Shown in pieces: positions 17,776 through 26,935 of a DNA stretch of 64,000 bases. Every line of letters begins with the position of its first letter. The first letter of the stretch is position 1. Made by a program: the position numbers and the translations under genes. The stretch is from Lentimonas sp965546855 (GTDB lineage Bacteria; Verrucomicrobiota; Verrucomicrobiia; Opitutales; Coraliomargaritaceae), in assembly GCA_965546855.1 (NCBI GenBank), contig CBEUWO010000001.1, forward strand, positions 22,234-86,233, read 5' to 3'. The notes under the pieces are model-generated. The model searched no databases and was not told the DNA's origin. It saw nothing but the letters and a program-made list of their open reading frames with translations.

Positions 17776-19143
17776 ATGCCAACACCACAGGAACATAGGC
17801 TTATTTTTAAGCACATCGACGAGCCGGGTTACACCAACGACATCGACTGCTACGTTAAACACGGTGGCTACGAGCAGCTCAAGCAGGCGGTCACCATGAA
17901 GCCCGAAGACATTTGCGCGGATGTGCTGACGTCTGGCGTGCGTGGTCGTGGTGGTGCAGGTTTCCCAGCTGGGATGAAGTGGAAGTTTCTCGACCGCAAG
18001 TCGGGCAAGCCGATCTATCTTGTCTGTAATGCGGATGAATCGGAGCCAGGCACTTTCAAAGACCGTCAAATCATTCACCAAGATCCGCATCAGTTGATCG
18101 AAGGTATGATGTGTTCGGCCTTTGCTATTCAGGCAAAGCTCGCTTTCATTTATATCCGTGGTGAGTTTTTCCAAGGTTACAAGATCCTCGAACAAGCGAT
18201 CGAAGAGGCCCGCGAGAAGGGGTTCCTTGGTGAAAACATTCTAGGCACTGGTTACTCGTGCGATATCATCGTCCACCGTGGTGCTGGCGCATACATTTGT
18301 GGTGAGGAAACTGGGCTGATCGAATCGATCGAAGGCAACCGTGCGAATCCACGTATTAAGCCTCCCTATTTCCCAGCGGCCCTCGGCCTTTATCAGTGCC
18401 CGACGATCGTCAACAACGTGGAAACACTGTGCGACGTGAAGCACATCATCGAGCTCGGCGGCAAAGGTTTCTCTGAAATCGGCACTCCGGGTAACACTGG
18501 CACACGTATTTGGTGTGTGTCTGGCCACGTGCAAAAGCCGGGCTACTACGAATTTCCTTGTTCCGCAGTCACGTTGGGACAGCTCATCTATGATGTCTGT
18601 GGTGGCCTGAAGCCAGGGCGCAAGCTCAAGGCAGTCATCCCCGGTGGCTCTTCGGCGAAGATTCTGCGAGCGGACGAACGTTTCACTGGTAAGCTCAAAG
18701 ATGGCACCGATTTTGATTGGGGCATCGAAGATATCCCGATGGATTTCGATAGCCTCGGTTTAGTCGGTTCTATGTCTGGATCTGGTGGTGTGATCGTGAT
18801 GGATGACTCGACCGATATGGTTGAGGCGCTCGCGAACATTAACTATTTTTACGCACACGAAAGTTGCGGTCAGTGCACACCATGCCGAGAAGGTGTGCCT
18901 TGGATGCGTAAGGTCACGCAGCGTATGGTCGATGGTGAAGCGCGCGAAGAAGATGCGCAGTTGCTCAAGAACATTGCTGACCAAATCGCGGGTCGCACGA
19001 TTTGCGCGTTCGGTGAAGCGGCCTCATGGCCTGTGCAGAGTTTTATCGCTAAATTTAATGACGAATTTGTGGAAAAAGCCCGCACGCAAGCGGCCCTTCG
19101 TAAAGAAGGTAAACCCACAGCTGAGAAAACTACTTTGATTTAA
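17776..19143 (+). CDS. nuoF: NADH-quinone oxidoreductase subunit F (NADH-binding)
   Basis: The 455-residue protein contains the glycine-rich NADH/FMN site RGRGGAGFPAGMKW, the FMN-contact stretch NADESEPGTFKDR, GAGAYICGEETGLIESIEG, and the N3 [4Fe-4S] ligands in ESCGQCTPCREG. It oxidises NADH at the tip of the peripheral arm and hands electrons to NuoE and NuoG. It sits between nuoE and nuoG, 4 bp from the latter, in the usual order. Confidence 0.95.
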   Translation: MPTPQEHRLIFKHIDEPGYTNDIDCYVKHGGYEQLKQAVTMKPEDICADVLTSGVRGRGGAGFPAGMKWKFLDRKSGKPIYLVCNADESEPGTFKDRQIIHQDPHQLIEGMMCSAFAIQAKLAFIYIRGEFFQGYKILEQAIEEAREKGFLGENILGTGYSCDIIVHRGAGAYICGEETGLIESIEGNRANPRIKPPYFPAALGLYQCPTIVNNVETLCDVKHIIELGGKGFSEIGTPGNTGTRIWCVSGHVQKPGYYEFPCSAVTLGQLIYDVCGGLKPGRKLKAVIPGGSSAKILRADERFTGKLKDGTDFDWGIEDIPMDFDSLGLVGSMSGSGGVIVMDDSTDMVEALANINYFYAHESCGQCTPCREGVPWMRKVTQRMVDGEAREEDAQLLKNIADQIAGRTICAFGEAASWPVQSFIAKFNDEFVEKARTQAALRKEGKPTAEKTTLI

Positions 19144-19147
19144 GACC

Positions 19148-20869
19148 ATGGAAATCCAAAGCATAGTCGAAAATATCACCATCAATATTGATGGGCAGGA
19201 TATTGATGTGCCGAAGGGCATCAACATCATCGAAGCGGTGAAGCTTGCCGGTAAGGGCAAGGAAGTGCCGCATTACTGCTACCATCCGAAACTATCCATC
19301 GCCGGTAATTGTCGCATGTGCATGGTTGAAATGGGCATGCCGATGCGCGACCGCGCGACTGGCGAAGCCGTTCTCGACGAGAACGGTGTGCAAAAGGTTG
19401 GTTGGATGCCAAAGCCGACTATCGGCTGTGCGACCAACGCGTCGCCTGGGATGCACATCCGCACGAATTCTGAGATGGTGAAGGAGTCGCGCAATGGCGT
19501 GACTGAGTTCTTGTTAATCAATCACCCGCTGGATTGCCCAATTTGCGACCAAGCAGGGGAGTGTAAATTGCAGGAGTTCTCCGCTGAGCATGGCCGTGGT
19601 TATAGCCGCTTTATTGAGCAAAAAAATGTGAAGCCCAAGCGCACGAAGCTCGGCTCGCGTGTCACACTCGATGATGAGCGCTGCATCCTTTGCTCACGTT
19701 GCGTTCGTTTTTCTAAAGAAGTCGCGGGTGAAGATGTGCTCGGTTTCGTTGACCGTGGCACTTACTCAACACTCACTTGTTACCCTGGCAAACAACTGGA
19801 GCACAATTACTCGCTCAACACTGTCGATATTTGCCCCGTTGGTGCACTCACTAGCACAGACTTCCGCTTCAAGATGCGTGTTTGGTTCCTCAAGCGCACC
19901 AACAGCATCTGCACCGAAAGTAGTGTTGGTGCGAATACAGAAATTTGGAGCCGCGAAGGTAAGATCTACCGTATCACGCCGCGTCGTAATGATGCCGTGA
20001 ATGATACATGGATGACGGACTCGGGCCGTGAACTGTTCAAAGCATCCGAGTCCGACGATCGCCTGATACACTACACGATTGAAGGTGTGCACAATACCGA
20101 TCTTGAGACTGCGCAGGCTGCAGCTGACTTGTTGAAGGCTGGTGATGTCGCACTGGTCGGCTCTGCAAATAGTTCAGTCGAAGAGCAATTCTTTTATCGC
20201 CTGATGGCAGATCGTTGCAGCGCATCAGTCATACTCGTCGGTAAGGCAGGTGAGGGCGATGGCATCTTACTTTCCGAAGACCGCACACCGAATCTTCGTG
20301 GCGCACTCTTGAATGGTTTGATTACCACGCTTCCAGGAGCTGATTTGACTACGCTTGCGGGTGACATCAACTCAGGTGCAGTGAAGACCTTGGCTGTGGT
20401 GAATGAAGACGTCACTAAGCTCGGTATCTCTTCTGAACTACTCGCAAAAGTTAAGGTCGTGTATTTCGGCACCCATGCGAATGAAGTGAGCCAAATCGCC
20501 AATGTCGTTTGCCCATCGTTGATGGTTTACGAGAAGGATGGTTCATTTGTGAATCAAAGTTTCCGTTTGCAGAAATTCAAGGCAGCGGTGCCTGGGCCAC
20601 GTGGAGTTCAATCCGACATTACCGTGTTGGAAAAGATCGTGGCGATCTTGGGCGACGAAAAGCCAAGCGCACTTACAATCGACGAGGCGTGGGTGCGTAT
20701 TGCTGGTAGGGTGAGCGCCTTCGAAGGACTTAGCTGGCGCGATATTTCTGATGAGGGCGTCGCACTCGATCCGGCACAGTTGATCGACCTGCCGTTCGTT
20801 GAAACCAAGAATTTAAAGTTCGATCCAGTCGCGTTCAAGGAGGCGCAAGTCGCTTCCACTGAAGCTTAA
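19148..20869 (+). CDS. nuoG: NADH-quinone oxidoreductase subunit G
   Basis: The 573-residue protein begins with a plant-type [2Fe-2S] ferredoxin region (HYCYHPKLSIAGNCRMC). The His-Cys cluster segment (DCPICDQAGECKLQE), the 4Cys cluster ERCILCSRCVRF and a shortened molybdopterin-like domain follow. It relays electrons from NuoF towards NuoI. It is much shorter than E. coli NuoG (about 900 residues) because the molybdopterin-like part is reduced. The long acidic C-terminal half shows no cofactor motif. Confidence 0.92.
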   Translation: MEIQSIVENITINIDGQDIDVPKGINIIEAVKLAGKGKEVPHYCYHPKLSIAGNCRMCMVEMGMPMRDRATGEAVLDENGVQKVGWMPKPTIGCATNASPGMHIRTNSEMVKESRNGVTEFLLINHPLDCPICDQAGECKLQEFSAEHGRGYSRFIEQKNVKPKRTKLGSRVTLDDERCILCSRCVRFSKEVAGEDVLGFVDRGTYSTLTCYPGKQLEHNYSLNTVDICPVGALTSTDFRFKMRVWFLKRTNSICTESSVGANTEIWSREGKIYRITPRRNDAVNDTWMTDSGRELFKASESDDRLIHYTIEGVHNTDLETAQAAADLLKAGDVALVGSANSSVEEQFFYRLMADRCSASVILVGKAGEGDGILLSEDRTPNLRGALLNGLITTLPGADLTTLAGDINSGAVKTLAVVNEDVTKLGISSELLAKVKVVYFGTHANEVSQIANVVCPSLMVYEKDGSFVNQSFRLQKFKAAVPGPRGVQSDITVLEKIVAILGDEKPSALTIDEAWVRIAGRVSAFEGLSWRDISDEGVALDPAQLIDLPFVETKNLKFDPVAFKEAQVASTEA

Positions 20870-20884
20870 AGCAAATTGCCGGAT

Positions 20885-21997
20885 ATGGAATTTATAACCA
20901 ATACACTTCCGTTCACGTTGCCGATTGTTTTTTCAATCGCGATGATCTCCGTGTTCATGGGGCTTTGCAGTTACTCTGTTCTCGCGGAGCGTAAGGTGTC
21001 CAGCTGGATTCAAGGCCGCACTGGCCCGAATCGCACACGCCTGCCATTACTTGGACATATTCCGATTCTTGGTAATATCCTCACTCGCTTGGGTATCTTC
21101 CAGCCCGTCGCCGACGGCCTGAAATTCCTATTCAAGGAAGAGATCACTCCTGGCCACGTAAAGAAGGGCTATTATTATTTGGCACCTATCTTGGCCTTGG
21201 CGCCAGCACTGACTACAATGGTGGTGCTTCCGTTTGGTCGTTACGTCGATCCGTCCGGTGTCGTGCAGCCGCTCGTGCTCGCTAATATCGACGTCGGCAT
21301 GCTGTTCATCTTGGGGGTTTCCTCGTTGGGTGTCTATGGTATCGTTTTAGCCGGCTGGTCTTCGAACAGTAAATATCCATTCCTCGGCGCGATTCGTGCA
21401 TCTGCACAAATGGTATCCTACGAATTGGCGATGGGACTTTCAATCCTACCAGTCTTCATGTGGGCTTCTGCTCCAGGCACTGATTACGGTCTGTCACTCT
21501 TCGGTGTGGTCGAGTCGCAGTCAGGTCTTTGGTTAGTTTTTTGGCAGCCATTGTCTGCATTAATCTTCCTCGTGTCTGTCTTTGCTGAAACCAATCGTCT
21601 ACCGTTCGATATGGCAGAGTCCGAGACCGACCTCGTTGGTGGTTTCCATACTGAGTATGGTTGCTTCAAATTCGGTCTATTTTTCGTGGCCGAATATGCA
21701 CACGTCATAATGGGCTCGGCACTGTTCGTGTTGTTGTTTCTCGGTGGTTGGAATTTCCTTCCCGGGATGGCAGACCCTTGGGGTGCAAGTGAGTATGGCG
21801 CAGTGCTTTCGGTACTGTGGTTTATGGGCAAGGTATTTGCCATGATCTTCTTTTTCATCTGGGTGCGCTGGACGCTGCCACGTTTCCGCTATGACCAAGT
21901 GATGGCACTTGGTTGGAAGATTTTACTACCACTCGCAATTGGTAACCTTATTTTCAACACAGTGCTGATCGCTTTGCATGATACAGCTGGCTTCTAA
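20885..21997 (+). CDS. nuoH: NADH-quinone oxidoreductase subunit H
   Basis: The 370-residue protein has about eight hydrophobic helices and the conserved motifs AERKVSSWIQGRTGPNR and AETNRLPFDMAESETDLVGG. The second belongs to the loop lining the quinone entry site. NuoH joins the membrane arm to the peripheral arm. ATG 20885 is preferred to a TTG nine bases earlier. A spacer of only about 15 bp separates it from nuoG. Confidence 0.95.
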   Translation: MEFITNTLPFTLPIVFSIAMISVFMGLCSYSVLAERKVSSWIQGRTGPNRTRLPLLGHIPILGNILTRLGIFQPVADGLKFLFKEEITPGHVKKGYYYLAPILALAPALTTMVVLPFGRYVDPSGVVQPLVLANIDVGMLFILGVSSLGVYGIVLAGWSSNSKYPFLGAIRASAQMVSYELAMGLSILPVFMWASAPGTDYGLSLFGVVESQSGLWLVFWQPLSALIFLVSVFAETNRLPFDMAESETDLVGGFHTEYGCFKFGLFFVAEYAHVIMGSALFVLLFLGGWNFLPGMADPWGASEYGAVLSVLWFMGKVFAMIFFFIWVRWTLPRFRYDQVMALGWKILLPLAIGNLIFNTVLIALHDTAGF

Positions 21998-22009
21998 ACC
22001 GTAACTAGT

Positions 22010-22558
22010 ATGGCTAAAACAAAAGTTCTAGAGCGTAAGCCGCTCACTTTCGCGGAAAAAACATTTATTCCGCAAATCGTTACTGGGTTGAAGACAACTC
22101 TGACAGCAATGCTTGATAAGACGATCACTCTGGAGTATCCGGAGCAACGTCCTGTCATCCCTGAAAACTACCGTGGCGTGCCCACACTGGTGAAGGATCC
22201 CAATGGTCGTGAAAAGTGTGTCTCTTGCCAATTGTGTGAATTCGTTTGCCCGCCCAAGGCGATCAAGATCATCCCTGGTGAGATCGATGCCGAAGCTGAA
22301 CCGGATCGCGCACACGTCGAAAAGGCTCCGAAGGAGTTCGAGATCAATATGCTGCGCTGCATTTATTGTGGCCTGTGCCAGGAAGTGTGCCCGGAAGAGG
22401 CGATCTTCTTAAAAGATATTTTCTCCATGTCCGGCTACACGCGCGAAGAGATGATCAATAAGAAGGACAAACTCTATAAACTGGGCGGCACTTTGCCGGA
22501 TCAACACTACAAGTGGGATAAGAAGAAAGCCGCTGAAGAGGCGGGTAACGCACATTAA
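22010..22558 (+). CDS. nuoI: NADH-quinone oxidoreductase subunit I
   Basis: The 182-residue protein carries two ferredoxin-type [4Fe-4S] motifs, CVSCQLCEFVCP and CIYCGLCQEVCP, ligands for clusters N6a and N6b that lead electrons to NuoB. The amphipathic N-terminus is typical of the membrane-facing end. It is 12 bp downstream of nuoH. The insert between the two motifs is acidic and slightly long. Confidence 0.95.
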   Translation: MAKTKVLERKPLTFAEKTFIPQIVTGLKTTLTAMLDKTITLEYPEQRPVIPENYRGVPTLVKDPNGREKCVSCQLCEFVCPPKAIKIIPGEIDAEAEPDRAHVEKAPKEFEINMLRCIYCGLCQEVCPEEAIFLKDIFSMSGYTREEMINKKDKLYKLGGTLPDQHYKWDKKKAAEEAGNAH

Positions 22559-22564
22559 TCGTTT

Positions 22565-22588
22565 CCTAATTTTTAATTCCTAATTCTC
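22565..22588. repeat. AT-rich short-word repeat upstream of nuoJ
   Basis: A tandem of CCTAATTTTTAATT-like words fills most of the 35-bp spacer between nuoI and nuoJ. It matches the element at 17719-17739 almost base for base. Confidence 0.75.
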
Positions 22589-22593
22589 ATACA

Positions 22594-23133
22594 ATGTTAG
22601 ACATACTGTTTTACGTCTTTTCAGCGATCACGCTGATTGCGGCCGTGCTGATGGTCCTTACACCGAATGCGGTGAATGGAGCGATGTGCATGATTGTCGC
22701 TTTCATCGGCACTGCGGCGCTCTTTGTTCTGTTGGAAGCCTACTTCCTTGCGGTCGTTCAAGTGGTGGTCTACGCGGGGGCGGTCATGGTGCTGTTTCTC
22801 TTTATCATCATGCTTCTAGACGTCGATAAAGGGGAGGGCGCGACCGAATATAAAGATAAGCTGACTATCGGTGCGTCTGCGATTGGATTTTTGTTACTGG
22901 CAGTGCTGATTTGCTCTGCCTTCTCGGGCGCTCATCTTCCTGAGCCAGGTCTGCCTGCTGTCACGGAAAACCCAGAGGTGTTTAATGGCGGTGTGCCGTT
23001 TACCACGTCCTCCAAGTCGTTCGGCTACAGCCTCTTTACTAAATACATGCTGCCATTCCAAGTTGCAGGCTTCCTTCTTCTTGCCGCTATGATCGGCGTG
23101 ATTGTTGTGTCGAAAAAACACGAGGAGAATTAG
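22594..23133 (+). CDS. nuoJ: NADH-quinone oxidoreductase subunit J
   Basis: The 179-residue protein has five hydrophobic helices and the conserved LLEAYFLAVVQVVVYAGAVM segment, whose helix 3 pi-bulge region is characteristic of NuoJ. It is a small membrane-arm subunit near the quinone site. A loop of ~35 residues between helices 4 and 5 (PEPGLPAVTENPEVFNGG) is periplasmic. It is followed 9 bp later by nuoK. Confidence 0.93.
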   Translation: MLDILFYVFSAITLIAAVLMVLTPNAVNGAMCMIVAFIGTAALFVLLEAYFLAVVQVVVYAGAVMVLFLFIIMLLDVDKGEGATEYKDKLTIGASAIGFLLLAVLICSAFSGAHLPEPGLPAVTENPEVFNGGVPFTTSSKSFGYSLFTKYMLPFQVAGFLLLAAMIGVIVVSKKHEEN

Positions 23134-23142
23134 AAATTTATC

Positions 23143-23448
23143 ATGACTGTCGGACTTAATGCTTTTCTAATCGTAGCCGGACTGCTCTTCGCAGTGGGGC
23201 TGCTCGGGGTGACCTTGCGTCAAAACACGCTCGTCATTTATATGTCGCTTGAGCTCATGCTTAATGCCGTGAATTTGGCATTCGTCGCATTTTCTCGTTA
23301 CAACGGGACAATGGATGGTAACCTCTTCGTCTTCTTTATCATCACCGTGGCGGCTGCCGAAGTTGCCCTCGGCCTGGCAATTGTCGTCGCGCTGTTCCGA
23401 CGTCGTCAGTCTGTAATGGTGAACCAATTGAACGCCCTGAGTCACTAG
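23143..23448 (+). CDS. nuoK: NADH-quinone oxidoreductase subunit K
   Basis: The 101-residue protein has three transmembrane helices. The conserved glutamates lie in LELMLNAVN and AAEVALGLAIVVALFRR; these take part in proton transfer through the membrane arm. Length and motifs are those of a standard NuoK. It begins 9 bp after nuoJ and ends 4 bp before nuoL. Confidence 0.95.
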   Translation: MTVGLNAFLIVAGLLFAVGLLGVTLRQNTLVIYMSLELMLNAVNLAFVAFSRYNGTMDGNLFVFFIITVAAAEVALGLAIVVALFRRRQSVMVNQLNALSH

Positions 23449-23452
23449 TATC

Positions 23453-25315
23453 ATGACCGACGCTCAAATACTTCTCGCCGCTCTTCTCACGCCACTGCTG
23501 TCCGCAGTACTGATTGCCTGTTTCTTGCGTCGCCGCGGAACACTGGCTTCCTATCTCTCTGTCGCTGCTGCTGCCGGTATCTGTGTTTTCAGTTACTTGG
23601 CGATCCAGGCTGCGAATGCGACTGATGATAGCACCATTCGTGCCGCTGTCGATTGGTTGCACTTGGGCAACTTCACCGTGTCGATGGGCTTCCTGTTTAA
23701 TGGAGAAGCAGCCACAATGCTGGCGATGGTCGCCTTTGTTGGGTTCCTGATTCACGTATTCAGTGTTGGATACATGGCCGACGACAAGGCTAAGGGGCGC
23801 TTCTTCGGTGGCCTGTCGATCTTCATGTTTTCCATGATTGGTATTATCCTCGCGGACAACTTGATCATGATCTTTGTGTTCTGGGAGTTGGTCGGCTTTA
23901 GTTCTTACATGCTGATCGGTCACTACCTTGATACAGACGAAGCCGCCGCTGCTTCGAAGAAGGCATTCATCGTCAATCGTATCGGTGACCTTGGGTTCCT
24001 TGTCGGTATCGTCTATGCTTACTGGCACTTCGGCACTACCAACCTCGAAGCAATGGGCGCAGCAGTTGCTGTCGATCCTAGTCTAATCAGTTGGGTAATT
24101 GCAGCGCTACTCATGTGCGGCTTCATCGGTAAGTCTGCTCAATTTCCGTTGCACGTCTGGTTGCCAGATGCGATGGCTGGCCCGACTCCGGTATCGGCTC
24201 TGATCCACGCGGCAACAATGGTCGCGGCGGGTGTTTATTTCCTGATCCGTATCGCCTTTTTGTTCCCACCAGAGGTGCTTGGTTGGATTGCGATTCTCGG
24301 CACATCGGTCGCAGTCTATGCAGGCCTCTGCGCGTATGGTCAGAATGACATTAAGAAGATCCTGGCATACTCAACGCTTTCGCAGCTCGGCTATATGTCT
24401 GCAGTATTTGGGCTCGGCTTTCCTGGGATCGCTCTGTTCCACCTGATCACACACGCCTTCTTCAAGGCACTGTTGTTCCTCGGTGCAGGTTCGATTATCC
24501 ACGGCTGCCACCACGAGCAGGACATCTTCAAGATGGGCGGTATGCTGAAGAAGATGCCGATCACTTCGATTACTTTCTTCATTGGTGTGTTTGCACTCTG
24601 TGGTGTGTATGGTTTTTCTGGCTTTTACTCGAAAGATGCGATTCTTGTCGCAGGTGGACTTGATAGCACTGCGATCTTTGCATTGTTGACACTCGGCGCT
24701 TTCTTAACCGCTGGTTATATGGGGCGCTTAGTTTGGATCGTCTTCTTCGGCGAGCCGAAGTCCGATGCGGCTTCGCATGCGCATGAGAGTGGTTTCATGA
24801 TGTTGTTACCATTGGTAGTCTTGGCAGTGCTCTCGGTTGCGGGTGGTTGGCTGGGTATTTGGCCAGAAGAGATGGGCCAGATGATTAATGATCACATGGA
24901 TCAACTGCACCACGCCGATGGCCACGATGCGATGCACAGTAGAGTAATGATTCTTGGCACTGCGGCATGGGTCGTCGGTCTGCTAGGTTCGTTCTTATTT
25001 TACCGGGTTGGTAAACATGGCGATGCACTAGAGAACTGTGCGAAACCAATTTACGATTTTCTTAAAGCCCGTCTTTGGTTCGACGAGATCTACGGCTTCT
25101 ACGTAGCGAAGATTCAGCAGCGACTTGCGGTGCTCCTTAGCTTCCTCGATGTGTTCCTGATCAAAGGGCTGTTCGTCCGTGGCAGTGCCGGCCTAGTCGG
25201 ACTGGTGGGTGCATGCGCACGTTCGCTGCATGTGGGTAACATTCACGGCTACGTTTACTGGTTCCTTGCCGGAATCATCCTCCTTTGGGCACTCGCTTCC
25301 GGCGTGGCTCTATAG
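23453..25315 (+). CDS. nuoL: NADH-quinone oxidoreductase subunit L
   Basis: The 620-residue antiporter-like subunit has many transmembrane helices. Its core includes FVFWELVGFSSYMLIGHY with the key Glu, GKSAQFPLHVWLPDAMAGPTPVSAL and the Lys/His proton path in NDIKKILAYSTLSQLGYM. The C-terminus carries the region expected to form the long lateral helix. It pumps protons at the far end of complex I. The His-rich stretch DHMDQLHHADGHDAMH near residue 490 is a local peculiarity. Confidence 0.95.
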   Translation: MTDAQILLAALLTPLLSAVLIACFLRRRGTLASYLSVAAAAGICVFSYLAIQAANATDDSTIRAAVDWLHLGNFTVSMGFLFNGEAATMLAMVAFVGFLIHVFSVGYMADDKAKGRFFGGLSIFMFSMIGIILADNLIMIFVFWELVGFSSYMLIGHYLDTDEAAAASKKAFIVNRIGDLGFLVGIVYAYWHFGTTNLEAMGAAVAVDPSLISWVIAALLMCGFIGKSAQFPLHVWLPDAMAGPTPVSALIHAATMVAAGVYFLIRIAFLFPPEVLGWIAILGTSVAVYAGLCAYGQNDIKKILAYSTLSQLGYMSAVFGLGFPGIALFHLITHAFFKALLFLGAGSIIHGCHHEQDIFKMGGMLKKMPITSITFFIGVFALCGVYGFSGFYSKDAILVAGGLDSTAIFALLTLGAFLTAGYMGRLVWIVFFGEPKSDAASHAHESGFMMLLPLVVLAVLSVAGGWLGIWPEEMGQMINDHMDQLHHADGHDAMHSRVMILGTAAWVVGLLGSFLFYRVGKHGDALENCAKPIYDFLKARLWFDEIYGFYVAKIQQRLAVLLSFLDVFLIKGLFVRGSAGLVGLVGACARSLHVGNIHGYVYWFLAGIILLWALASGVAL

Positions 25316-25345
25316 AAATAGGTGAACGATTTAATTTAGATAGAT

Positions 25346-26935
25346 ATGACACCCGTCGATACATCATCACTTTGCCTTTTGGCAGCGATACTAACACCGC
25401 TCTCCGCGGGCTTGTTCTTGCTGTTTGGAGCCCGTTTTAGCAAATCAAGCCTCCGCGCAGTCAGCGTGATTGGCTTTGCCACACCGCTGCTCATCGCTCT
25501 GGCGCTTTACTGCCAATTCGAGCCGTCGCTGGTCGGTGGCTATAATTTCGAGTTACGCCTTGCGACTGGCCTCGAAGCAGTTGGCATTTACCTGCACCTG
25601 GGTCTGAATGGTATTTCGATGCCGCTCTTCATGTTGGCGGCTGTGGTCGGATTTGCTGCTGGAATGTATGCCATGTTTTCCAAGGCAGAACGTCCGCATC
25701 TGTATCTCGCGCTGTTGCTGTTTATGCTCGGCGGTTTGATGGGCACCTTCGCTTCGGTCGACATTTTCTTTTTCTACTTCTTCCACGAGTTCGCACTTAT
25801 CCCGACCTTCATCATGATTGGTGTGTGGGGCGGCGCTGGTAAGCGTGGCGCCGCGATTGAGATGACGATCTATCTGACACTAGGTGCGTTGCTGTCATTG
25901 ATTGGTTTGATTGCTCTATATGTGCAGAGTGGGGCGGATTCGTTCTCGTTGATCACACTGCGTGAGTATTTGGCGGCGCAACCGATTGCTGACACGGTGC
26001 AGAATAACATCTTCGCATTATTACTATTCGGTTTCGGCATTTTGGTCTCGCTCTTTCCGTTCCACAGTTGGGCACCTAAGGGCTATGCGACTGCGCCAAC
26101 CGGTGCAGCGATGCTGCACGCGGGTGTGCTTAAGAAATTTGGCCTATATGGTCTGCTGCAGATTGCAGCGCCGTTGTTGCCAGTAGGTGCGGCACATTGG
26201 TTCCCTTGGATTGTGTGGCTCGCGTTGGGTAACATCATTATCATCGGCCTGATCACCATGGCTCAGAAAGATGTGAAGATGATGCTCGGTTATAGTTCGG
26301 TCATGCACATGGGCTATGCCTTCCTCGGTATCGCAACGTTCTCAGTTGTCGGTGTCGGTGGTGCGTTGTTGATGATGATCGCACACGGTCTATCGGTTGC
26401 ACTGCTCTTCATGCTTTCCACTTGCATCTATCACCGTAGTCAGACCTTCGACATGTCATCGATGGGCGGTCTAGCAACCAAGGCACCAGTATTGGCTGCT
26501 TTCTTTGTTGCAGGCACCATGGCGAGTATCGGTCTACCAGGGTTTGGTAATTTCTGGGGTGAGTTTACGATCTTCGCAGCATTAGCCGAAACGCCGACCA
26601 CAGAGTGGATCGTCGCACCGGCTGCACTTGGTATTATTATTTCTGCGATCTACGGATTGCGTGCCGTGGCGAATATTTTCTTTGGTAAGCCGACAGAAGC
26701 TTTTGCTGAACGTTTAAAGAGTGATGAAATTGTGGATCTTAAAATCCATGAGCGTATGCCAGCGTTGGTATTGATTGTCGCACTGATCATCGTTGGTATT
26801 TGCCCACGACTCTTTTCCGATGCAGCCGATGGCGAGCTGTCACAGCTGTATTCAAACAAAAGCACTTTGCCAGTCATTGAAGTCAATGCAGCGCTTCCTC
26901 AAACAGTCGAAGTACATAAGGAGGTTACACACTAA
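25346..26935 (+). CDS. nuoM: NADH-quinone oxidoreductase subunit M
   Basis: The 529-residue antiporter-like subunit contains FFHEFALIPTFIMIGVWGG with the conserved Glu, FPFHSWAPKGYATAPTGAAM and QKDVKMMLGYSSVMHMGYA. It forms one of the proton-pumping modules of the membrane arm. It starts 30 bp after nuoL. The stop codon shares one base with the nuoN start (TAATG), which points to coupled translation. Confidence 0.95.
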   Translation: MTPVDTSSLCLLAAILTPLSAGLFLLFGARFSKSSLRAVSVIGFATPLLIALALYCQFEPSLVGGYNFELRLATGLEAVGIYLHLGLNGISMPLFMLAAVVGFAAGMYAMFSKAERPHLYLALLLFMLGGLMGTFASVDIFFFYFFHEFALIPTFIMIGVWGGAGKRGAAIEMTIYLTLGALLSLIGLIALYVQSGADSFSLITLREYLAAQPIADTVQNNIFALLLFGFGILVSLFPFHSWAPKGYATAPTGAAMLHAGVLKKFGLYGLLQIAAPLLPVGAAHWFPWIVWLALGNIIIIGLITMAQKDVKMMLGYSSVMHMGYAFLGIATFSVVGVGGALLMMIAHGLSVALLFMLSTCIYHRSQTFDMSSMGGLATKAPVLAAFFVAGTMASIGLPGFGNFWGEFTIFAALAETPTTEWIVAPAALGIIISAIYGLRAVANIFFGKPTEAFAERLKSDEIVDLKIHERMPALVLIVALIIVGICPRLFSDAADGELSQLYSNKSTLPVIEVNAALPQTVEVHKEVTH

